Source of the DNA: Cryptomeria japonica
Taxonomy: Eukaryota; Streptophyta; Pinopsida; Cupressales; Cupressaceae
Direction: 5' to 3'
NCBI RefSeq assembly: GCF_030272615.1
Contig: NC_081406.1
Coordinates: 260,637,386-260,701,385, forward strand
DNA length: 64,000 nt
The position numbers and the translations under genes were made by a program. Shown here in pieces: positions 57,035 through 64,000 of this stretch. Position 1 is the stretch's first letter; the number at the start of each line of letters is the position of its first letter. The notes below the pieces were generated by a model that had not been told where the DNA came from, did no database searches, and saw nothing but the letters and a program-made list of their open reading frames with translations.

Positions 57035-57592
57035 TTATTGATCTTTCTTATGAACCATTTGAGGTGATGGAATGGTGGATAGAGGAAGGTAAGGACCCAA
57101 GATGGATGGAAGGGATAGAGAGTTTGATTGTCGAATGAAAGGACCTAATATAGATTTAGAAGATGAAGAGTTTGACTTTGGAATGAAAGGACCTAAGATA
57201 GATTTGGAAGATGAAGAGTTTGACTTTGGAATGAAAGGACCTAAGATAGATATGGAGGATGAAGAGATTGAATTTGGAATGAAAGGACCTAAGATAGATT
57301 TGGAGGATGAAAGGATTCCTTGATCTTGATCTTGACTTGGAGTAGGATCATTTGTGCTTTCCTCTTGATTTGGAATTAGATTATTGAAGGAGATGGAAGG
57401 GATATCATGCTCTTGCTTAGGAGGTGGATGTTGAATGGGACTCTGCTCTTGAGATAAAAGGGGATCATCATGGATGGAATACCAAAAGATTAGGGGATCA
57501 TAATAAGATTCTTGACAGGTGGGATCTTGATCGAAGATGGGATCAGATTGGGAAGTCATGATATTGTGATCTTGATTTATGTTAGGACTCAT
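57035..57592 (-). CDS. Pro/Ser-rich repeat protein of the gypsy-like element
   Basis: ATG 57590-57592 opens 185 codons ending in TAA. The first 95 residues are Gln/Asp/Pro-rich (NQDHNIMTSQSDPIFDQD). Residues about 96-165 consist of a 16-residue unit, SSSSKSILGPFIPKSN, repeated four to five times and encoded by a 48-bp tandem repeat at 57133-57325. The end is Leu/Pro/Ser-rich. No zinc knuckle or known domain is seen. It is in the sense of the element and may correspond to part of a gag-like protein. It is intact, and the repeats are kept in phase. Confidence 0.55.
   Translation of the reverse strand: MSPNINQDHNIMTSQSDPIFDQDPTCQESYYDPLIFWYSIHDDPLLSQEQSPIQHPPPKQEHDIPSISFNNLIPNQEESTNDPTPSQDQDQGILSSSKSILGPFIPNSISSSSISILGPFIPKSNSSSSKSILGPFIPKSNSSSSKSILGPFIRQSNSLSLPSILGPYLPLSTIPSPQMVHKKDQ
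57133..57325 (-). repeat. 48-bp tandem repeat (16 codons)
   Basis: GAATGAAAGGACCTAAGATA recurs every 48 bp, four times on the plus strand, and keeps one open minus frame. Confidence 0.88.
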
Positions 57593-58053
57593 TTTATTTG
57601 ACTGAGTTTCTTATTTTTGTAGTTTGATGATGAATAGTCATATGAATGATCAAAGTTGATGTTTTTGATAGGTTGATGTAGAGAAATTTACTCCTTTTGA
57701 TAAGGGCCCTAGGACTAGGTTGTCTCTTCTTTTACTTAGTTTTGTGATGAAGACTTGTTCTTCTCAAAATATGAGGAGTGGTCATACACAATTGATCAAT
57801 GGTTTCCTTCGATTGTTTGGATTGGGATACTTCATTTGAAAACTGAAGCCTACTTTATCAAGTAAAGGTTTAGTTAGATTCGCCTCCACGACAAAGTGTG
57901 TCAAATGATATGGATAAAGTCTCCTGATATGGAAACTTGATTTGATGACTTAAGTCTAAACTAGGTATGATTGTTTGATAGAATCTGTTAGATGATGGAT
58001 CTTTTGATCAAGGTGATGATAATACCTGATTTTGATAGGATAAAGTCTTATCC

Positions 58054-58497
58054 CTAGCTAGTTTTGGATTTGACAATTTTTTTTCTAAGACTGACTTGTT
58101 TGATTTGGAAATGATTTCTCTGGTATTTCTGATTTGATTTCTTATGACTGTGATTGATATTGGACCTGAAAGGATACTCAAGAAGTTTGATAAAATTTTC
58201 CAAAAAGGCTTGTTTTACTCTCTGGTTTTCTGAGTTTTGACCATGCGCTAAGCCAGAGACTAGATGTGCTAAAGAATGATCCAAATGTGCTATAGGAAGA
58301 CCCCGATGCACTAAGCTACCTTTGCTATGCGCTAACTTGGACTGTTTGATTTTGATTGGTCTGGATGGATTGTGTGCTAATATGTCCCAATTATGTGCTT
58401 TTTTTTGGACTGAAAGCGCTATGATATGTCTCAAATGCGCTACGCTGATGTCTAAATGCGGTAGACTGATGTTGGAAAACGCTACTGGATATTTCAC
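58054..58497 (-). CDS. Heptad-repeat frame (LAHxxxx) of the gypsy-like element
   Basis: A minus frame of about 147 codons is open across the 21-bp minisatellite and translates it as 7-residue units: VAHLRHI, IALSVQK, KAHNWDI, LAHNPSR, KLAHSKGS, LVHRGLP, IAHLDHS, LAHLVSG, LAHGQNS. The last third is Lys/Asn-rich. It starts with GTG; a true ATG is not seen, so the frame may be part of a longer decayed one. The repeat unit is a multiple of three and the frame is kept, which favours past coding. No known function. Confidence 0.4.
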   Translation of the reverse strand: MKYPVAFSNISLPHLDISVAHLRHIIALSVQKKAHNWDILAHNPSRPIKIKQSKLAHSKGSLVHRGLPIAHLDHSLAHLVSGLAHGQNSENQRVKQAFLENFIKLLEYPFRSNINHSHKKSNQKYQRNHFQIKQVSLRKKIVKSKTS

Positions 58498-58605
58498 CAG
58501 TATGATACTGGTTATGCGCTAGGTTGAGTGATGAAAGTGCTAGGTTTTGGTGTGAATACGCTACTGAATGTTCTAGATGCGCTAGGAAGTTGCTCCTACA
58601 CGCTA
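58243..58605 (-). repeat. 21-bp minisatellite, core ATGCGCTA, block 1
   Basis: The plus-strand core ATGYRCTA begins at 58243, 58264, 58285, 58306, 58327, 58372, 58393, 58414, 58435, 58456, 58477, 58514, 58535, 58556, 58577 and 58598. Nearly all steps are exactly 21 bp; the exceptions are 45 and 37. Sequence between cores is hardly conserved. Confidence 0.9.
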
Positions 58606-59679
58606 AACTACCATGATTGCTCTGTTTTTGCTATTTTTGAATTTTAACACTTGTGATTTTGATGGATGATTTTGTTTTGGATACTCAAGCTTACTAAGTT
58701 GAATAGATAAACTCAAGATCACTTGGTTTGATATTCCCCTAATCTTGTTGGATGAAAGTCTTTCCTAAAGATAGTTGAAATGTTGATAAACACCTCAAAA
58801 GATGCTTTGTTGGATTTGGAAATCTTCTCCACTTTATGATTTTTCCTTGTTTGAACTGACTTTTGAGTTTGATTGTTGGATACTTTGCAAGATATTTTAA
58901 CATTTGTGACAAGAATACATAGCAAACATGAAGACAATGGTCATCATAATGCTAAACATTGAGTGTATGTTCTTTTGAGGATGTGTTCAAATCCCCGATG
59001 TTATCATTGGTTTGATTTACAACAAAAGACACATCAAATAGACTCTTTATTCAAAGGTCATTGACAATATCATAGCCCACTAGTCTCGATACTCTGTCAG
59101 CTCAAACAGCCTTGTCACCCCCTAAGGGGCGCTTATGTTTTTGCCTTTTGCCAGAAATTAACTCAAAGTGAATTGCTTCACAATTGAGTAGTTATCCTGG
59201 GAGATATATGGTGAGTAATCTAGGGGGCAGATTCTTCCCCACCCTTGCACTATGATATTATAAATGTTTGGATACTGACTCAGCTCAAGGTTTCTATTTC
59301 TAAGTTTCATAATCAAGCTTCTTGTTCGGTCTTCAATGATAAACTCCCTCGAGAGGCTTCCCAACCTTTAGAAAAAAGGCTTTACGTATCTCAAGAATAC
59401 TAGGGGAAGACTAATCGCTGAGAAAAACCGTTGAAGGGACTTTCATCAAGCTCCACTTTTGATTATAGTGGGTTGGAACACTTGATGATAAAGTCGTTTC
59501 CCACTTAGGTCGTTCTCCTCTCACCGACCATTTAAATGGCGCTCTAAGAGAAACTCGGGAGGGCAGGCCTGCTAAAGGTTTTAAGTGCTTGAAATAAAGA
59601 AAGCATAAGAGTGGTTTGGCTTTTTGGTCACCCAGTTAGGGGAGAGCATATACCTTCCACTTTCGAGACAAGGAAAACA
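58606..59679. other. Interior of the element, no gene seen
   Basis: Short frames only. The segment 59050-59660 has a more balanced composition, with CACCCCCTAAGGGGCGC and CTAGGGGGCAGATTC, but no motif. Confidence 0.45.
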
Positions 59680-60240
59680 ATCTTCTTTTTAACCTTTAAA
59701 GCAATGATTTGTTAACTTCTACTTGGAGATGTTGCTCCAACAAGCATGGTGTTCTTTTTAACCCTTCATAGAAAAGTGTTTATTTCCAAAAACCTTTGAA
59801 AAATAAGCCTGGTTAACAAAGTAAATTGTGATTTTGGTCAACAAAATTAGTCGATAGGGGAAATTTTTCCCTCTTTGCTTTGCATAAAATGAAGATGAGG
59901 TTCTTTTTCCTTTGCAAAAATAAAATGGATCCTTTTAGACACCAAAGGAAGGTGAGTTCTGTTTTAAGCTTTGCAGAAAGAAAGTTTGTTTGGTTCTTTT
60001 TATAGCTTCCCAAAATGAAGTGTTTTTCCTCTAATCTTGCAAGAAAGAAAATATGAAGTTGTTGTTCTTTTTACCTGGCAATAAAGAAAGATGAATTTTC
60101 TTTTAAGCACCAAAAATAAGTTTGAGGTTCATTTTATGCACTCCAAAATAAAATGTGAGGTTTATTTTAACTTGTACAAGAAGGGAGAGGATTCTTTTTA
60201 ACCAACTTTTGTTGAAAAAAAGTGTAAAAAGAAACTTAAA
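59680..60240 (-). repeat. Degenerate tandem repeat, about 55-bp unit
   Basis: Words of the type GGTTCTTTTTA, GCAAAAATAAAATG and AAGAAAG recur about nine times at 50-65-bp steps. Confidence 0.6.
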
Positions 60241-60565
60241 GCCTCTAAACTAACTCCTTCCCCTGCACAAAAAAAAGTTTAGAACCTGCACACAGTCAGT
60301 GATCAAATGTTAGTGTGGGCTTACACAAGCCTAAATTCTGCTCTTGGTTACAAATTTTACAATCCTGATCTTGAAATGCTTTGAAATTTGACTAAGTTTG
60401 AAATTTGGAAGATCTTCCAAAAACTAGATTTTGCATTATAACTCCTAGAGGTCCAAAACCCCTCTCAAACATCCTGGCAATATATATGGAATATTCCATA
60501 TATATTTTCCTTCCCCAAACCTAGTTTTTTTACTTTTGTTACAAATTTTTGCCTCTATCAGCTCT

Positions 60566-60810
60566 ATGTGCTAAACTATAGAATAGATGCACTAAGAAAT
60601 GATGTCTATGCGCTAGAAAATCAACTAGATGTGCTACTTTGAGGCCTATATGCGCTAAAATAGTGCTCCTATGTGTTTGACAAGCAGAAAAGGGTATGCA
60701 CTAAAAAGAAGATCAGATGCACTAAAAGATGGTTTCTATGCACTAATATATATGCCATGGATGTGCTAAAGTTTAGCATAGATGCGCTACAGAAAGTTCC
60801 GGATGCGCTA
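60566..60810 (-). repeat. 21-bp minisatellite, core ATGCGCTA, block 2
   Basis: Cores begin at 60566, 60587, 60608, 60629, 60650, 60671, 60696, 60717, 60738, 60761, 60782 and 60803. Steps are 21 bp except for 25 and 23. It is the same unit as at 58243-58605, lying 1.9 kb nearer the 5' LTR. Confidence 0.9.
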
Positions 60811-60876
60811 TTCTGGTGTTTTAGTGTGATTGTTGTCTTCTACCTGCATGAAAAACGATGTTATTTTTGGGGACGT

Positions 60877-60894
60877 GTCCCACGGTGGGCACCA
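60877..60894 (-). promoter_or_regulatory. Primer-binding-site of the gypsy-like element
   Basis: On the minus strand TGGTGCCCACCGTGGGAC lies four bases after the 5' LTR. It resembles gypsy primer sites of the TGGCGCCCACCGTGGGG kind; the tRNA was not assigned. Confidence 0.7.
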
Positions 60895-60898
60895 AAAA

Positions 60899-62357
60899 TG
60901 TATGCAGGAAAAAGTGGTATCAACTTACAAGAGGAGAAAACAATTCAAACACACACATGAAACATTGCATTAGAGGTTAGAAATCCAAACAAAGCAAGTT
61001 AAATGAATCTAAATTCTTTAAAATCATTCCATGTTCCTCTATCTCCAAGGATCTTCAAGATTCAAGGTGGTTCTCAGCTTGGAAGAGCACTTGATTCTTT
61101 AAGATGACAACCTAAAGAACGAGATTTATAATTCTAAGATCTAAATGGAATGCAACCAAGATCCTAGTGATGATTTAGATATGAAACTAGATGATGATAG
61201 GATGCAAGATATTGTTATGAAGCTTGAACTAGTATGAAAATGATACTAAGATGAAGCTAACATGATATATCTAAGATTATAATTCTATCAAAATGATCTA
61301 AAATTCTATTCTATCAAAGAGAGATAATATGCTTAATGTTATGAGACTATAAGTTTGATGCACAAAGACTTGATTTTTTTGAAGAAGGAATGGGCTCTAT
61401 TTATAGGGAAAATAGGGCAATGGATGGTCAAGATTGGATAATCTTATCAAGGGCCAGGATTGAAAGTTATCAATCCATGTTTATAATTCTCACCAAAGAA
61501 ATGGTGACAATTATCAACATAAGACTGCTTGAGAGGAGATGTAAGAAGCATTAAATGCTTGAGAAGACCTCATGGTTACCTTAGGAGGTAAGGGTTAAGG
61601 TTAGGTTAGGGTTACCCAATGGATAAAGCTTTTACCCAAGGGGTAAACTCTTGTGCAAGGGTTAAAGGGATAACCAAGGGTAAAAGCCATGAGTGCTTGA
61701 TGAGACCCCTAGGTTAGATGAAGGTTGAGTTAGGAAAAAAGTATCTAACCATGCCAAAAGGGTTAGTTAACCATTAATGGTTTGGAAGACTTTGGGGACA
61801 AATTTGTAAGAGTCCTTCCAAATTTGGGGGAACTCAACAAGTTAGCTTGTTGAAGGCATAAAGGCTTTAATGTCTTTGGAAGACTTTACTCCAAATTTGA
61901 GAAGTGACATCCTCAAATTTAGGGAAAGGGGATGATTGAAGGGTTTAGGCTAATTGATTAGGATTAGATGGGTTCTAGAAGAATTTAGAAGGGGGGTTTA
62001 GGAGGCAAGTGGGAGATGTAGGAGAATGCAAGTGGATGGAGGATAATTTTAATTAAAATAAATTGCTTTATTTTAACAAAATAGATGCAAGTGGAGGATT
62101 TAAATAAATTTAGATTTATTTAAATGCAAATGAGATTTTAATTAAATGTAGATTTAATTAAAATGGGAAAGGGGATAAATTGATATTTTTAATTAAATAT
62201 AAATTTAATTAAAAATGGCTAGAGGGGTATTTAATTAAATGGCTTGGATGGAAGAAGGGTATATTAATTAAATCTTAATTTAATTAATTGAAAGAATTAA
62301 GAATAATTAAATGAATAAAATTCACTTAATTCATTGTGCAACTTTTAGGTGTCTACA
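60899..62357 (-). repeat. 5' LTR of the 48978-62357 element
   Basis: 1,459 bp; aligned with 48978-50452 over its full length. It lacks one short AATTAAATGTGAATTTAATT-type block near 62230 that the other LTR has. Confidence 0.9.
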
Positions 62358-62403
62358 ATAAGTGTAGTAGCATAAGTCCCTGATAGGGATGGATTTGAAT
62401 CTA

Positions 62404-62517
62404 CTACTCGTACATGTTATCAAAGTAATCATGTCCAAAGATTGTTCTATAGATAATAGGAGACTCCTTTTCATCATCCTCAAATTTCCTCCTACCTTCA
62501 ACCTCTACAACTAACAT
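62404..62517 (-). CDS. Short frame, possible exon
   Basis: ATG 62515-62517 opens 37 codons, with VVEVEGRRKFEDDEKE and YRTIFGHDYF, ending in TAG. It lies beside the insertion and in the same orientation as the frames at 47453-48629, so these could be pieces of one host locus disrupted by the element. No family recognised. Confidence 0.25.
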   Translation of the reverse strand: MLVVEVEGRRKFEDDEKESPIIYRTIFGHDYFDNMYE

Positions 62518-64000
62518 GTTCCTTTTATGAACAAATTTAAAATAAAAATAAAAAAATTCCAAGCATAAAATATTCATTTCTTGCTTGTGTTGCTATGACA
62601 CCTTGGAAAGCTTTGTAGTTTCCATATTATCTCTAAACTTTTCAAAATGGGAACCACAAGTTATCTTGTCAAAGGTTTTAACTCTAATCAAAACCATTCT
62701 TGAAGTATCTAGGATGTTTAAATTCACTATTTTCCTTTTCATTAGGGGTTTTAGTGGGATGTAGAACCATCAAGGGTTCCATGTGTTCCTAGAACTAGTC
62801 AGATCTCTAACTTGTACCTACAAGAGCCTTCTAATTGACTAGAAACTCCATGAAAATCGTAAGTGTTAGGTCTTTATCAACAAATCCACAAGGCTTGGAA
62901 CTTTTCCATGGACATCTTCTTGATGTTTGTAACCATTGGCAAGTACAATTATTGGGAAAAGCACACGAGTGTCTTCATTGTCATTTGCAATTTTTTTTAG
63001 AAAACTAAAAACAATTTGTCATGATTTAACCAACATTAAGATTTTCATACAAATTCTAAAATAGTCTCAAGATTTTGTAGTATCATAGTTGGTTAAAATC
63101 ATAATCATATATAAATATAATAATATTTTTCAATCATTTTGCAACAAGATGTCATATCATGTATTAGCATACAATACATTTAAATTTTTAATATTTTATT
63201 ATTTTAAAAATATTTTTTGAATGACATGAAGGCTAAATAATTCTTAATATTTTATTATTTTAAAAAGTATTATTTTTTTTTAATAACGTGAAGACTAAAT
63301 AATGGGTGAAACCTTTTAACCATTCAGAATGAGACTAATTCATTTTTAAAATATTTTTTTGTAAAATTTGCATCGTAATTTTTAAAAGTAAAAATATTTA
63401 CTTTCCATATATGAAATAAGCTTTTAATTTTTTAATGTTAATGTGTGTTAAAACGATTTGCATTGGGATAGTTCCTCGTGACAGCAGTTACTAACAATAT
63501 AGAGTTCGGTAAATTGTAATTAGGCACGATTAGAATAACTTTAAGTTTCGGAAGTGAATCTTAGCCGAAGCCATCTAATCCAAACAAGTGATGACAAATA
63601 TTGGACGGCTTGCGTTTTTTAAAATGGAATCCAACCAACTAACAAACTAGATTTGACAGACCCCACTCTGCATTATTGCTGTCCTAGATGCAACGACATT
63701 TTCAATCCTCTATATGCATTGCACTTGGAATGCACTCCAGATTCCCCGGACTGAATCTGCACCTTACACGTCTGCCAATTTGACCTCGCTTTGTAAACCT
63801 ACAAGACAAGAAACAACACCTGGTAGGTTTGTGCCCACTGAATGATTCTTTGAACACGGTTTTACACACAGGCGTTTTTAAGTTTTTAATAAATGTCTCC
63901 TGCGCAGAGTTGATCAGAGACATCTGTTTATTTGCTTAGGGACTCTCTTGTTTGTTAGCCTTTGAATTGTGAGCGCTAGTTGTGTGCAGTTGAATCAATT
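62518..64000. other. No gene recognised
   Basis: AT-rich to about 63470; then a more balanced, probably low-copy stretch (63470-64000) with no repeat and no convincing frame. A 73-codon minus frame at 63702-63923 has Cys-rich text (CKTVFKES, CCFLSCRF) without a known motif. Confidence 0.45.

Larger units (their letters stand above)
48978..62357 (-). mobile_element. Large minus-oriented gypsy-like LTR element without pol
   Basis: LTRs 48978-50452 and 60899-62357 share the ends TGTATG and GTCTACA on the plus strand and a perfect 5-bp duplication ATAAG. On the minus strand the element reads from 62357 downward: 5' LTR starting TGTAGACACC, primer site at 60894-60877, interior, purine tract at 50466-50453. 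Divergence of the LTRs is about 2-3 percent by eye, plus small indels. The interior (about 7.7 kb without the nested element) has no protease, reverse transcriptase or integrase. It holds a Pro/Ser-rich frame with 16-residue repeats, a 21-bp minisatellite and other tandem repeats. It fits the large non-autonomous (LARD-like) type. Confidence 0.9.

Overview
The window looks like intergenic plant nuclear DNA from a very large genome. A conifer or other gymnosperm is my best guess: long AT-rich stretches, layered LTR retrotransposons, large satellite blocks and almost no intact host gene. The species is not established from the sequence. Nothing indicates a bacterium, organelle, CRISPR array, tRNA or rRNA gene.

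Layout: (1) 1-5840 is remnant sequence with an intron-bearing minus-strand pseudogene (3221-4611). (2) 5841-7992 and 23838-24240 are two halves of an old Ty3/gypsy polyprotein, carrying a minus-oriented solo LTR (6248-7463) and split by a full LTR element at 7993-23837 (5-bp duplication GTTGG). That element keeps only a gag-like remnant and an integrase fragment in sense. It also holds an antisense plant-mobile-domain (PMD) pseudogene and a sense domain-plus-coiled-coil gene with its own TATA box. (3) 24868-27110 is a palindromic satellite, followed by CT-rich DNA and an acidic reading frame. (4) 28813-33479 plus 41038-41345 is one 360-bp satellite array with a 1,080-bp higher-order repeat, cut by a very young Copia-type LTR element (33480-41037). 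(5) 41643-43570 is a second copy of the intron-bearing family of 3221-4611. (6) 44080-44700 is an LTR fragment. (7) 47453-48629 has small minus-strand frames, one with a signal peptide. (8) 48978-62357 is a 13.4-kb minus-oriented gypsy-like element (duplication ATAAG) lacking pol and rich in internal tandem repeats. A 2.7-kb Copia-type element without recognisable genes (53983-56692, duplication ATTTT) is nested in it.

The best candidate for something undescribed is the element at 33480-41037. Its LTRs, primer site and polypurine tract are textbook Copia and its LTRs differ at only about four positions. Yet it encodes no protease, integrase, reverse transcriptase or RNase H. It carries a coiled-coil protein with five zinc knuckles and an approximately 1,100-codon protein of unknown type broken by one in-frame TAG. 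A decayed gene of similar layout lies at 15870-18676. Second is a strict 21-bp (7-codon) minisatellite inside the minus-strand gypsy-like element.

Recurring theme: many in-frame stops are TAG where Gln CAG is the likely ancestor, and all four LTR differences of the young element sit at CG or CHG cytosines. This fits decay by methylcytosine deamination. All comparisons here were made by eye; counts are approximate.
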